This document shows, in pieces, positions 18,741 through 28,061 of a DNA stretch of 64,000 nt (position 1 is the stretch's first letter; the number at the start of each line of letters is the position of its first letter). The translations under genes and the position numbers were made by a program. Under the pieces are notes generated by a model, which had not been told where the DNA came from, ran no database searches, and was given only the letters and a program-made list of their open reading frames with translations. The DNA comes from Niallia alba (lineage in GTDB: Bacteria; Bacillota; Bacilli; Bacillales; Cytobacillaceae): the NCBI RefSeq assembly GCF_012933555.1, contig NZ_JABBPK010000001.1, positions 2,830,001-2,894,000 of the forward strand, given 5' to 3'.

Positions 18741-19292
18741 ATGAATGAAAAGTCTATAAAGCTTGTTATAGGTGCAGGAGAATACAGGAATAATCCTGGC
18801 TGGATATATACACAAGAAGAAGAATTGAATTTACTAGATGAATCAACCTGGATACACTTTAACAAATCTTCGATTGACGCTATTTTAGCTGAACATGTGT
18901 GGGAGCACTTAACCTTTAAAGAAGGCGTTCAAGCAGCTTTTCTTTGCTATCAATACTTGAAGCCCTCAGGATACATTCGTTGTGCTGTTCCAGATGGTTT
19001 CTTTCCAGATAAGTCGTATCAACAAATAGTTCAAGTAGGTGGACCAGGCCCAAAGGATCATCCTGCCTCTACTCATAGAATCGTTCATAATTATCGAACA
19101 TTAAGTCGGATGTTTGAATTAGCAGGATTTGATACTAAATTATTGGAATATTGTGATGAAAAAGGAACTTTCCATGAAAATGACTGGGATGGGGAGGATG
19201 GCGTCATTTTCCGGTCAAAAAAGTATGATCCACGAAATAATGGGGAAAAACTCTTATTTCCCTCTCTTATTATAGATGCGATTAAAAGATAA
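18741..19292 (+). CDS. class I SAM-dependent methyltransferase-like protein
   Basis: 183 residues with the short methyltransferase layout: LVIGAGEYRNNPGW in place of a full motif I, AILAEHVWEHLTFKEGVQA (the acidic-EH region) and YLKPSGYIRCAVPDG (motif near strand 5). Target unknown. ATG after AAGGAGGGGAATTTAA. IS copy A ends only 62 bp upstream; TATTAT near 18695 could be a -10, but any -35 would now lie within the IS end. Convergent with pnkp across a shared terminator. Confidence 0.75.
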   Translation: MNEKSIKLVIGAGEYRNNPGWIYTQEEELNLLDESTWIHFNKSSIDAILAEHVWEHLTFKEGVQAAFLCYQYLKPSGYIRCAVPDGFFPDKSYQQIVQVGGPGPKDHPASTHRIVHNYRTLSRMFELAGFDTKLLEYCDEKGTFHENDWDGEDGVIFRSKKYDPRNNGEKLLFPSLIIDAIKR

Positions 19293-19342
19293 AAAAGCAA
19301 ATTCAGGGAGTGATATGAAAACGTCCTCTGAATTTGCTTTTT
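19293..19342. terminator. bidirectional terminator between the methyltransferase and pnkp
   Basis: AAAAGCAAATTCAG and CTGAATTTGCTTTT form a long stem around a 21-base loop, with A and T runs on both sides. It serves the two convergent genes. Confidence 0.8.
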
Positions 19343-19362
19343 GCATGGATACTGGTTCCATC

Positions 19363-21963
19363 TTATAATCTTGCATCAATAGGTTCTTCTTCAAGCGCCA
19401 GTGTAGCAAGAACACATTCATGAATCCGTTCCAGAGATTCAAGCTGTATAAAGCGATTGATTCCTTCTAACCCTAATGCTAATTCTTTTAAGGCATTACG
19501 CTGTTTTTTTCCTGTTTTTCGGTCTTTAAGACGACGTAATTGATCCTTTTCTAAATAATCCATACCATAAATAATTTGAAGGTATTTCTGTCCCCTTACT
19601 TTAATAGCCGGTTGAAGTAATTTGCCCTTTTGATTTCTAGCGAGGAAATGATATGGTTTAAAGATAACTCCTTCATGGCCGTCTGCAGTTATCTCTTCCC
19701 ACCATCTCACTGCTTTTGTCAGTGATTCTTCATCATTTACAATCATATAATCTGTTTTCATAAAAAGACTGCTTATGGTACTAAAATATTCATTTTGCTC
19801 CATATGCCACTGATGGGTTTTTAGAAAAAAGCTTTCTTTACTATGTGCAAGTAAATGAAATGGTGCAATTTTTATGTCATCTAAACGCTGAATCTCCCAG
19901 CAATATTGGTTATATACTTCACTAAAGCTTTGCGCATTTTTTCGTTTCTGCTCAAATTCTTCTATCCAACTTTGAACATCCATGCCATTTTGTTGTGCAA
20001 GAAGAAGCTGCTGATGTATCTTGTCTCTATCCATCTGGCTCATTTCAGCGACATGAGCGTATTGCTGAATAATTAAATCTTTCGCTTTTAAATTCCAAGG
20101 GAGAATTTCAGCGTCAAGCAATACCCAGTCTGTCTGATTCTCTTCAAAATAATTTGCAGCTGTTAAATCATTGTGCAGCTTAGTGAGGATCTCTTCTTCT
20201 AGTTCATGGGAGAAAAAAGCTCTCCCAGTTCGCGTGTAGATAGTTCCCAAGCTCTTTTTACCGATATATTTTTCAGCTGTTTCTTGATTTTTGTATAACA
20301 AAAGAATTCCTCTACTGCCCATATGCTTTTTCTCCACAACCATTTGTTCTATCCCATTGTCTTTGTAATAGTGATAGGCATCTATCGGATGTTCTAAATA
20401 TCCTTCTATCGACGAACTCTTCGGTGTAGGGCTCATGGTTGGCGGAATATAGATTAATTCTTCCATAGGAATCGTATAATGAGAAACTTTGTCCAGTGCT
20501 GCTTTCACATTGTTTTGTGGACAGTTAATTTCTCCATATGTGTCTGTCCATACACTAAAACCATTTATAAATCGATGAACGTTTGGTAAGGCTAATCTTG
20601 TTTCTTGCCACTTTTTTAATGGATTATCTTCGATTTGGGCATAATCTTGTTGCGCCTTTACTGATATAAATTCCCTTTCTGGATAGCGTATAGCCGTTAG
20701 CTTGCCGCCAAAAACAACGCCTTGATCAATATTTATCGTATTATTCACAACGAGCGGCTCTGGCTTTGGATCATGTCCCCAGATGATTAATTCTTTTGAT
20801 AAATGTTTTCGATACCAGTCTCCGCGAATTGGCTTTCCGTCTGAATCCATCCCTAAGGTTTCTCCATATCTCGTAAAATCAGAAATTCCAGCAGATTCTT
20901 TTCCAATATATTTATCCTTAATACCTGCATGGGCGATAATGGCTGTTTTAATTCCATTTCTTGTTAATACATAATGAGAAGGGGCATTAAGGAGTATTGT
21001 TTTCCAATCTTCTCTTATTTCCTCTATCTGCTTATCCGTATATTCATGAGAAAATGCAGAAAAGGCTTCTTCAATCCATTCATCACCATGACTTAGTGTC
21101 ACTTTTTTGCCGTCTAGCCATCTTGCTATTTTCCAACCATGATTACTGTCGATCATATAGGCAAGATTATTTTTTAGATGCGCAGAAAAAAAGAATAGCG
21201 CTTCGGCAGATTTTGGTCCACGACTCATAATATCGCCTACTGAAACAAACTTTCGCCCTTCTGGATGTCTAAATAATCCATCCTCCTCTTTCACGTATCC
21301 CAGCCGTTCAAGCAATTCGTAACATTCATCCATACATCCATGAATATCGCCGATAACATCCAAACCACTATCTGCACTTAAATATAAAGAAGAAACGACT
21401 GGATCTATTTGCACAGACTCATCCCGTTCTCTTAAAGAATAAATTGCATAGTAGGTCTCTTTTTGGATTTTGCGAATTTCTTGGCGCATTATTTCAAAGT
21501 GTCTTTTCACTCTTCCCTTCCCTCTCGGATGAGTTCGTTTCTCATCTCTTTCAAGGAGAACAGGCAAGGAAATATCGAAGAAAATTGCTATTACTGGAAC
21601 ATGAAATTGCTTACCAAGAAGTCGATATTTTTCGCGCTCTGCTTCTTTTAAATGGGTTGCATCTATAAACGAGCGCTTATTTAATGCTGCTCTTGCTCCA
21701 ATCATTTTTTCCATCATATCAAAAGCTACTCTCGATATTTGGCTATATTCTTCCATCAAATTGGCAGCTACTTCTTTAGGCTGATTTGTCCAGTCTAAAA
21801 AGTCAATATCACTGACCAATCTTCGAAAATGATCAGAACTAATTACTTCTTCCGCTTGCAAATAGCCTTTTCTTACCCAATTTTGTAATGTCGTAGATTT
21901 CCCACTATTCGAAGGGCCAATCAATAAGACTATACTGTTATGTGGAATGCTTATCGTTTTCAT
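19363..21963 (-). CDS. pnkp: polynucleotide kinase-phosphatase-ligase (bacterial RNA repair)
   Basis: End-healing and end-sealing RNA repair enzyme, 866 residues as in characterised bacterial Pnkp. Domains in order: 5' kinase with P-loop GPSNSGKST (16-24); metallophosphatase (2',3' ends) with DVIGDIHGCMDE near 206, GDIMSRGPKS near 242 and a changed NHG motif; and ligase-type adenylyltransferase with a candidate nucleotidyl Lys in VVEKKHMGSRGI near 550. The ATG immediately follows the hen1 stop (TAAATG), so the pair is translationally coupled. Likely repairs tRNAs cut by ribotoxins. Confidence 0.94.
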   Translation of the reverse strand: MKTISIPHNSIVLLIGPSNSGKSTTLQNWVRKGYLQAEEVISSDHFRRLVSDIDFLDWTNQPKEVAANLMEEYSQISRVAFDMMEKMIGARAALNKRSFIDATHLKEAEREKYRLLGKQFHVPVIAIFFDISLPVLLERDEKRTHPRGKGRVKRHFEIMRQEIRKIQKETYYAIYSLRERDESVQIDPVVSSLYLSADSGLDVIGDIHGCMDECYELLERLGYVKEEDGLFRHPEGRKFVSVGDIMSRGPKSAEALFFFSAHLKNNLAYMIDSNHGWKIARWLDGKKVTLSHGDEWIEEAFSAFSHEYTDKQIEEIREDWKTILLNAPSHYVLTRNGIKTAIIAHAGIKDKYIGKESAGISDFTRYGETLGMDSDGKPIRGDWYRKHLSKELIIWGHDPKPEPLVVNNTINIDQGVVFGGKLTAIRYPEREFISVKAQQDYAQIEDNPLKKWQETRLALPNVHRFINGFSVWTDTYGEINCPQNNVKAALDKVSHYTIPMEELIYIPPTMSPTPKSSSIEGYLEHPIDAYHYYKDNGIEQMVVEKKHMGSRGILLLYKNQETAEKYIGKKSLGTIYTRTGRAFFSHELEEEILTKLHNDLTAANYFEENQTDWVLLDAEILPWNLKAKDLIIQQYAHVAEMSQMDRDKIHQQLLLAQQNGMDVQSWIEEFEQKRKNAQSFSEVYNQYCWEIQRLDDIKIAPFHLLAHSKESFFLKTHQWHMEQNEYFSTISSLFMKTDYMIVNDEESLTKAVRWWEEITADGHEGVIFKPYHFLARNQKGKLLQPAIKVRGQKYLQIIYGMDYLEKDQLRRLKDRKTGKKQRNALKELALGLEGINRFIQLESLERIHECVLATLALEEEPIDARL

Positions 21964-23325
21964 TTATACACCTCTTTTCTTTGAAAAAATAGCCATCTGT
22001 GTAGGAAAACCAAATCCTTCCACAAATTCGCCAATTCCATCTATTTGCACCTCATAGGTTGAATGATTTTGCCAATAGCTCACCCATTCTTGAAACTGCT
22101 GTCTAGTCCATTCAAAGCGATGGTCGCTATGCCTTTTTGCTTCCTTCATATCATAGACAACATTATAATCTTGATTAGGCGTTGTAATAATCAAATGATA
22201 CGGCTGATATTTCGTGAAAATTGTTTCAAACGTCTTAAATAATCGATTTTCATCAATATGTTCAATCACTTCGCAGAGAATAAATATATCTTTATTCTCC
22301 AATTCGCTATCATAATAGAATAAAGAACCCCATTTAAAGGTTGGGAAAAGAAAATCTGGCTTGTCCACTAATGCTTCGATTCTTTTTTTAGCTTTTTGCT
22401 GTTCTCTTTCGGAGGGCTCTACAGCGATTAGTTCTTTAATCCCATTAACAAATCCTAATTGCGCAGTTAACTTTCCTTCTCCAGCACCCATATCTACAAT
22501 CCGGCTATTATGAGGAAGTATCTTTACCGTTTCAACTATTTTCTCATAACGCCATTGATTTAAGCTTTTCTTTTTTACAATTGTTTCTTGTTTTTGGTTA
22601 TTAGAATTTGAATCTAATAACCTTGATTTGTCGATTAAGTCTGAAAAAATAAGTGATTCCTTTATAATAAAACTTTTTTTCGGATGAGAGGAAAGCCAGC
22701 CCTCCCCGTAGCGCTTTAGCTTATCGACTTCTTTTTCATCAATAAAATAATGCTTATATTGGTCCATGACAGGAATTAATACAAATAAATGCCGAAAGAA
22801 ATCTTGTATCGTCTGATTTGCTTTTAAGGTAATAAACTTGGCTGAACTTTTTTTCTGAAAAGCTGCTGGCAAAAGTACTTTTCCATTTTCGATGCTCACT
22901 TCATATCCTAAAGGTTCAAAGAGCTCCCTTATCTCTTTCTCGGATAAATTTGTGGAAAGAGGCCCAAAAGTAATTTCAAGTGAAAAAGCAAAGTTTACCC
23001 AATCTTTAAATTCTTCTTTTGGCTTTCCATTTAGTGCTGTTCCTACTGCTTTTCGTAAAACAGAGCAGAAAATACTACTAACAGCGCTTTCTCTATCATT
23101 AATATAGTGAGTTATAGACGAAAAATTCGTTTGATTCTTCGTTAATTCAACATTATCTACTGTAACGAAAAATAATATATTGACTTCTCTCTCCTCGTTT
23201 TTCGTAAAAACAATCCGCACTAATCCACCCTTTTCTTTTCTTTCATATAGATTATGCGGGTTTTTAGCAATAAGATGGGATACCATCCCTGCGTGCTCAC
23301 CATAGACTTTAAGACTTATTTGCAT
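21964..23325 (-). CDS. hen1: 3'-terminal RNA ribose 2'-O-methyltransferase Hen1
   Basis: Partner of Pnkp that methylates the ribose at the 3' end of broken RNA before sealing, marking the junction against a second cut. N-terminal Hen1-specific domain (about 1-240) then a class I methyltransferase domain: VDMGAGEGKLTAQL near 285, metal-binding CEVIEHIDENRLF near 365, and the downstream His in HRFEWT. 453 residues. The start at 23325 (MQISLKV) is chosen because AGAGGTG precedes it. First gene of the hen1-pnkp pair; a terminator upstream separates it from sspH. Confidence 0.95.
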   Translation of the reverse strand: MQISLKVYGEHAGMVSHLIAKNPHNLYERKEKGGLVRIVFTKNEEREVNILFFVTVDNVELTKNQTNFSSITHYINDRESAVSSIFCSVLRKAVGTALNGKPKEEFKDWVNFAFSLEITFGPLSTNLSEKEIRELFEPLGYEVSIENGKVLLPAAFQKKSSAKFITLKANQTIQDFFRHLFVLIPVMDQYKHYFIDEKEVDKLKRYGEGWLSSHPKKSFIIKESLIFSDLIDKSRLLDSNSNNQKQETIVKKKSLNQWRYEKIVETVKILPHNSRIVDMGAGEGKLTAQLGFVNGIKELIAVEPSEREQQKAKKRIEALVDKPDFLFPTFKWGSLFYYDSELENKDIFILCEVIEHIDENRLFKTFETIFTKYQPYHLIITTPNQDYNVVYDMKEAKRHSDHRFEWTRQQFQEWVSYWQNHSTYEVQIDGIGEFVEGFGFPTQMAIFSKKRGV

Positions 23326-23362
23326 GTATCTCACCTCTTTTTTTCTAAACCATTTGAATACT

Positions 23363-23371
23363 ATTTTACCA
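23363..23371 (-). promoter_or_regulatory. possible extended -10 promoter of hen1-pnkp
   Basis: The minus strand reads TGG-TAAAAT, an extended -10 type element, 37 bp upstream of the hen1 start. No convincing -35 hexamer is present. Offered because the pair needs a promoter after the sspH terminator. Confidence 0.35.
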
Positions 23372-23446
23372 TATTTACATTTACCGATATAAATAATTAT
23401 CTATCAAAAAAAAAACCAGGAAATGAGAATTAGGAGCTAATAATTT

Positions 23447-23488
23447 CAAAAAAAAAAAAAAAACGAACCACTATTAATATTAGTGGTT
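23447..23488 (-). terminator. intrinsic terminator after sspH
   Basis: AACCACTA / TAGTGGTT stem around a 7-base AT loop, followed on the minus strand by CG and a run of about fourteen T residues. Confidence 0.85.
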
Positions 23489-23502
23489 GTCTTTCTTGAA
23501 CT

Positions 23503-23682
23503 TTATACTTCTTCCAAGCTTGCGATATCTACTTCTGTTTGTTCTTCAATCCCACCTACAAGATGAACGATTGCAGTTGCGTCTTCTTCTTTAATGTCAT
23601 CTATCCAAACAGAAACACCATTATACTGTACTTCTATTTCAGCTGATGACGAAAGTATTTGCCTCGCTCTGTTTATATCCAT
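23503..23682 (-). CDS. sspH: H-type small acid-soluble spore protein
   Basis: 59-residue spore protein. The N terminus MDINRARQILSS and AEIEVQYNGVSVWID are diagnostic for the SspH family. Expected to be made in the forespore. ATG at 23682 follows AGTAGGTGGAACT. Monocistronic, with a terminator directly after it. It sits between the hen1-pnkp pair and two unknown genes on the same strand without obvious functional connection. Confidence 0.92.
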   Translation of the reverse strand: MDINRARQILSSSAEIEVQYNGVSVWIDDIKEEDATAIVHLVGGIEEQTEVDIASLEEV

Positions 23683-23836
23683 AGTTCCACCTACTTTCTA
23701 TAAAAAGAACCTTTTATATTCATATGAAATACAGAAGATAGCGGTTCCTTTGTTAAAATAGATCCTTTTTCATTATGTGAAAGTAGGTGAATTTCTATTC
23801 TTTTTATTTGTTCTATTTAGTTCGTTTTAATTAGAA

Positions 23837-24283
23837 CTATTCTTCCATCTGTATAGTTAAGCCATCTATTTTCTTCATAATATTTCGATAATAATCCGAG
23901 CGTATGGAGAAAATCGCAAACTCTTCATGTGCTGTACTTGTAAACCAGGGATGATTATTTTTTATAAACGTAAGATCTTCTGGCAATTTAGGCGAAACCC
24001 AATCATATAAAGAATTGGCCAATTGTTGTAATAATAAACAAGTTTCTGGATTAACATCAATAACATAAACAGTTGCAGATGGACCATCCGTCATAGTATT
24101 TGCCCATTTTTTTGTTTTATATGTCTCTACTATATAAGGTTCAAAGTTCTTTATTATTTTCATGTCATAACCTAATTCTTTTCTAGTAATAAAATAAAAT
24201 TTATCTGAATAACTACAAAGTACATTTATTAATTGCTGGTAAACCTCCCCTGTTGGGTTTTCTACTAAAGACCAGTATTCCAT
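23837..24283 (-). CDS. hypothetical protein (148 aa)
   Basis: Not recognised. Soluble, no membrane segment. Notable features are an aromatic-rich N terminus (MEYWSLVENPTGEVYQQL), KTKKWANTMTDGPSATVYVIDVN in the middle, and HPWFTSTAHEEFAIFSIRSDYYRNI near the end. It starts 9 bp after the 697-residue methyltransferase-domain gene, with GGGG upstream of the ATG, so the two form an operon and probably act together. Confidence 0.6.
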   Translation of the reverse strand: MEYWSLVENPTGEVYQQLINVLCSYSDKFYFITRKELGYDMKIIKNFEPYIVETYKTKKWANTMTDGPSATVYVIDVNPETCLLLQQLANSLYDWVSPKLPEDLTFIKNNHPWFTSTAHEEFAIFSIRSDYYRNIMKKIDGLTIQMEE

Positions 24284-24292
24284 TTTAATCCC

Positions 24293-26386
24293 CTATCGAC
24301 TTAATTTTTCGATAACAATAAAACAAGTACTATCAGGAAGTTTAACTACATTCCTGGATGCATCCATCAATTTCACTTTCGGTAAAAGATGTTCTCCGTA
24401 CCCATCTTGTAAATAATGGTCAAACAATAGAACTTTTCCCTTTTTTCCAATCACCTTATGAATAACATCTTTATACTCTGTAGGGGTAAAATAGCCGAAC
24501 TGCTCTTGTACTTCGTGCGGATAAGCTTCTTCTCCCCATGTATACGTATAAAGAAATTCCATCGCATCATTAATCGGTAATTGAATAGTGGATTTGTTTA
24601 TTTGTTCAAAAGTGATCTGTCTTCCTTTAAAATCATTTACATAGCGTTTAAAAAAGTCCATGCCATTTGGCAGCTTAAATTCAATTTGTCTTAATTCTTC
24701 TTTCGGTTCTGTCATAATACCATCTCTAATAATGATTCTGCCACCTGGTTTTAATACCTCAAATGCACTTGTTAGACTATCGGAAATAACCTCTGGATTA
24801 AATTTTATCCCTTTATATGGAATATAAGAATACATCTCATGAAGAATGGAAGAGAATATAATGGTATCCATACTATTAAGCGCAAATGTTTCTTTTAATT
24901 GAAGTGCGTCCGCTTGTTTAACATACCAACTTTTCTTTTCTCTTATTTTTCTTTTTTCTAATGACTCAATAACATTTGTAGAAATATCAATGCCAATTAC
25001 TGTTGCCTTAGGATGACTATCCGATAAAATATCTAACATGATCCCGCCGCCTGCACCTATATCAAGCATCTTATTTCCCACTGCATAGTCGGCAATTGCC
25101 TTTTTATAATTTTTGGCATTATTCATATCGGTAAGATAGTTTTGCTCGTTTTGCAGGCGATCAAATCCATCCTTTCGAAAACCGAAAAAATCATATAGGA
25201 GAATAATTGCACGTTCATAAAGGGGGGATTTTTCCGCTTCTTGGCAAAACTCAATTAATTTTTCTCCTGCTTTTGAATAAGCAAACGCTACTCCTATATT
25301 TTCATTTAAAGAATCAAGTGGAACAATTGTTAATTCTACATGGTCATTTTTGCTATCGTGTCCTGCAACTAATTTCTCCATCATTTGTTCTTTCAAGTAA
25401 GCCTCAATGATTCGCTTCTTATATAAATTAATTGTTTTTTTGCCTTTATAGTCATAATATATGTCTTTCATAAACGGTTCAAAGCTGATTTGCTTTACTG
25501 TTAATGGATTGACTTTTTGATATATTAATAGAAAGATTTTTAAAAATTCTTCAAGGGTGAAATCATGAAGTGCTGACTCCACATACCACATATCAGTTTT
25601 GCGAAAAAATATTTGAAACAACGCTTTCAGCTTCTCGTCCTTAAAAAATTGCTCATACCCCATATCAAAATTTTCGCCGTTTTGAATAGCGGCATTTCTT
25701 AGTCTTTTTATTCGTTCTTTTAACGATAACTCTTTCTCCCTTTTTCCTGATAAAATAGAGCCTATAATTTCTTTAACCTCTTCTTGAACATCTCTCCATA
25801 TTTGCGGCGAAACAGCTTCGATGATACATTGATTCATGACATACAATATATTGTACATGTCATCTTGGTTTACTATTGTATTTTTATTCATATATAAAAT
25901 TAAAGGCTCTAATTGACAATAGCGAACTTCTCCTCTAATAAATTGTCCCGTTAATCCGTGCGTATAAATGAGTGTGAACACGAGCTCTTCTTGTGCTAAA
26001 TTCCGTTGGTTGATTGCTACGTTCTTTTTTTCTTCTGCATAAATTTGCGCAGAACCAATATTATGTATGCCTAATTGAAATCCTCGCTCACGCCAATACC
26101 TTCTTTTAGATGGTGAACCACATTTTGCGACATCACTCCAAATCAACACTTCTTCTATGATGCATTTTCCAACTTGATTTACTCGTGTACTGTTGTCTAA
26201 AATGGTTAGCGCTCTTTCAATATAGGACAGAACTGGATGACTTTCTATTCCTTCAAGAGAATTAACTTGTTCTAAGTTAATGTTCTTTTCCTTTGTTAGA
26301 TAGAGATACTGTAGCCATTTATATTGACGAAGTACTTCTTTATCTCCCTGTTTCACTTTTTGAATCGCTTTTAATGAAGAAAGCAT
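24293..26386 (-). CDS. large protein with C-terminal SAM methyltransferase domain
   Basis: 697 residues. The first ~450 residues match no family I recognise and look helical and soluble. The C-terminal part is a class I methyltransferase: KMLDIGAGGGIMLDIL near 465 (motif I), VIGIDIS (motif II), ADALQL, IIFSSILHEMYSY and VLKPGGRIIIRDGI (strand 5). The start at 26386 (MLSSLKAIQ) is chosen because AGGAG lies eight bases upstream; an upstream ATG at 26455 has no such site. Operon with the 148-residue unknown, upstream of sspH and hen1-pnkp. Confidence 0.72.
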   Translation of the reverse strand: MLSSLKAIQKVKQGDKEVLRQYKWLQYLYLTKEKNINLEQVNSLEGIESHPVLSYIERALTILDNSTRVNQVGKCIIEEVLIWSDVAKCGSPSKRRYWRERGFQLGIHNIGSAQIYAEEKKNVAINQRNLAQEELVFTLIYTHGLTGQFIRGEVRYCQLEPLILYMNKNTIVNQDDMYNILYVMNQCIIEAVSPQIWRDVQEEVKEIIGSILSGKREKELSLKERIKRLRNAAIQNGENFDMGYEQFFKDEKLKALFQIFFRKTDMWYVESALHDFTLEEFLKIFLLIYQKVNPLTVKQISFEPFMKDIYYDYKGKKTINLYKKRIIEAYLKEQMMEKLVAGHDSKNDHVELTIVPLDSLNENIGVAFAYSKAGEKLIEFCQEAEKSPLYERAIILLYDFFGFRKDGFDRLQNEQNYLTDMNNAKNYKKAIADYAVGNKMLDIGAGGGIMLDILSDSHPKATVIGIDISTNVIESLEKRKIREKKSWYVKQADALQLKETFALNSMDTIIFSSILHEMYSYIPYKGIKFNPEVISDSLTSAFEVLKPGGRIIIRDGIMTEPKEELRQIEFKLPNGMDFFKRYVNDFKGRQITFEQINKSTIQLPINDAMEFLYTYTWGEEAYPHEVQEQFGYFTPTEYKDVIHKVIGKKGKVLLFDHYLQDGYGEHLLPKVKLMDASRNVVKLPDSTCFIVIEKLSR

Positions 26387-26455
26387 GAAATTCACTCCTA
26401 ACGAAATCTCTTTCCCCATATTACCATGGGACAAAAGATTATTGCCAAGTTTCAT

Positions 26456-26624
26456 TTAACTCTTTACATAGCCCAAGATAGCATCTTTAAATTCTTTTTG
26501 ATTTTCGATATAAGGGTGATGCCCACCATTTATAGAATAAATTTTCGCATTCTTACTTCTAAAAGATAAATGATGATGTGGTCCAACCGCATGGTCAGAT
26601 TTTCCAGCTATTATCAATATTGGC
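26456..26624 (-). pseudogene. alpha/beta hydrolase, C-terminal remnant
   Basis: The minus strand translates to PILIIAGKSDHAVGPHHH, then a strand, then INGGHHPYIENQKEFKDAILGYVKS and a stop. This is the last part of an alpha/beta hydrolase, including the Asp and His regions (GKSDHAVG, GGHHPYIE). The frame is closed by TAG immediately upstream and the rest of the gene is missing. Its stop lies directly next to 26455. Confidence 0.65.
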
Positions 26625-26652
26625 TAGTAATATCCTCATACCGGATTTTACT

Positions 26653-26889
26653 TTAAAAAGGTCCACCTTTCACCAGTAAATACTCATCATTAAACACATA
26701 TTTAATGCTAAATGAAATCCATGCGATAAAAGAAGTAGTTAAGGTAAAAATGGCACTCATAATAAAACTAGGTAATATGGTTATTTCCTCCTCTACAAAC
26801 AATGGACCTATAGTAACAAGTCCAATAATGAAAACAACTATCATTAAAATTATTCTACAGAACCGATCTATCTTCGAGTGAAAAACCAT
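26653..26889 (-). pseudogene. truncated PH-domain membrane protein (DUF1200-like)
   Basis: Encodes MVFHSKIDRF, two membrane segments (about residues 12-30 and 40-62), then YVFNDEYLLVKGGPF and a TAA stop. After that stop the same frame continues SKIRYEDITS, which is how such PH-domain proteins normally go on (KGGPFKSKIRYEDIT). So a Lys codon AAA appears to have become TAA, and the remainder has been lost where the hydrolase remnant begins. Start at 26889 with GGAGG ten bases upstream. Whether the short product is still made is unknown. Confidence 0.55.
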
Positions 26890-27058
26890 CACTTTAACAC
26901 CTCCGTCTAACATACGTTTTAGAATTGCGTTAAGTTTCAGAGAATTCCCTTTCCTTTAATAGTACTATTTGAACAAATATGCCAAACTATCTAATATTAA
27001 TACTCTTGATATTAAACAATAAGTAATAAAATTTCATTTTAAATTATATAATAAATTA

Positions 27059-27087
27059 TTGAAATTTAATTTTAATTTTATTATAAT
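27059..27087 (+). promoter_or_regulatory. sigma-A promoter of the mur operon
   Basis: TTGAAA (27059-27064), a 17-base spacer and a perfect TATAAT (27082-27087), 56 bp upstream of murQ. Confidence 0.8.
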
Positions 27088-27095
27088 CATTTTAA

Positions 27096-27109
27096 GGAAA
27101 TCGTTTTCA
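27096..27109. promoter_or_regulatory. cre-like site downstream of the mur promoter
   Basis: GGAAATCGTTTTCA matches the CcpA consensus TGWAARCGYTWNCW at 12 of 14 positions. It begins at the expected transcription start, a road-block position, so glucose repression of MurNAc use is plausible. Confidence 0.5.
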
Positions 27110-27142
27110 TATTTGAATAGACTTTGAAAAGGAGTACATACA

Positions 27143-28042
27143 ATGAAAGAAAAGCTTGAATTATTAACTACAGAATCTCGAAATGAGCAAACCATGCAAA
27201 TCGATACAGCTAATCCACTTGAAATATTGCGCTTGATGAATGAGCAAGACCAATTAGTGGCTCTTGCAGTGAAAGAAGTTTTACCCGAAATAGAGGTAGC
27301 CGTCCAATTCGTATATGAATCATTTAAACTAGGTGGACGCCTCATTTATGTCGGAGCAGGAACGAGCGGAAGATTAGGAGTACTTGATGCGGTTGAATGT
27401 CCACCAACTTTCAGTACAGAACCTAATATGGTGCAAGGGTTAATTGCCGGTGGAGAAACTGCCTTCTTAAAAGCGGTCGAAGGGGCAGAAGATCAGCCGG
27501 ATCTTGGTATCAAAGATTTAAAAGATATAGGTCTTTCAAAAAAAGATACAGTTATTGGTATAGCTGCCAGTGGCAGGACTCCTTATGTAATCGGCGCATT
27601 ACAATATGCCCGAAAGATTGGAGCAAAAACGGTTGCCCTATCATGTAATAAAAATGCAGCTATCAGTAAGGAAGCGGAACAAGCAATCGAAGTAATTGTC
27701 GGTCCAGAGGTACTTACTGGATCTACACGGCTAAAATCTGGCACTGCACACAAAATGATTTTAAATATGATCTCTACCTCATCCATGATTTTGTTAGGAA
27801 AAGCCTATGAAAACTTAATGGTAGATGTTCATGTGAGCAATGAAAAGCTTAAAGAACGAGCAATCGGGATTATTCGCAAAATTGCAGATGTTTCATATGA
27901 ACAAGCATTAGAAACATTAGAAAAAGCAAACTTACAAGTAAAAACAGCAATCGTCATGCTTAAAACTGATTCAACAAGACAAGAAGCCGAACAACTATTA
28001 ATAAATGCAAATGGTTATGTAAAAAAAGCAATCCAAAAGTAA
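27143..28042 (+). CDS. murQ: N-acetylmuramic acid 6-phosphate etherase
   Basis: Cleaves the lactyl ether of MurNAc-6-phosphate to GlcNAc-6-phosphate plus D-lactate in cell-wall recycling. 299 residues with an SIS fold. Family signatures are [23 protein letters not shown] near residue 70 (catalytic Glu, split signature), [11 protein letters not shown] near 135 and the second signature [16 protein letters not shown] near 195. ATG follows AAAAGGAG. First gene of murQ-murR-murP-mupG behind a strong promoter. Confidence 0.96.
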   Translation: MKEKLELLTTESRNEQTMQIDTANPLEILRLMNEQDQLVALAVKEVLPEIEVAVQFVYESFKLGGRLIYVGAGTSGRLGVLDAVECPPTFSTEPNMVQGLIAGGETAFLKAVEGAEDQPDLGIKDLKDIGLSKKDTVIGIAASGRTPYVIGALQYARKIGAKTVALSCNKNAAISKEAEQAIEVIVGPEVLTGSTRLKSGTAHKMILNMISTSSMILLGKAYENLMVDVHVSNEKLKERAIGIIRKIADVSYEQALETLEKANLQVKTAIVMLKTDSTRQEAEQLLINANGYVKKAIQK

Positions 28043-28061
28043 TAAAAAGGTGGTGATCAAT

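Noticed and set aside
23441-23463. A run of about 17 A residues
   Set aside because: Explained as the T tract of the sspH terminator read from the other strand.
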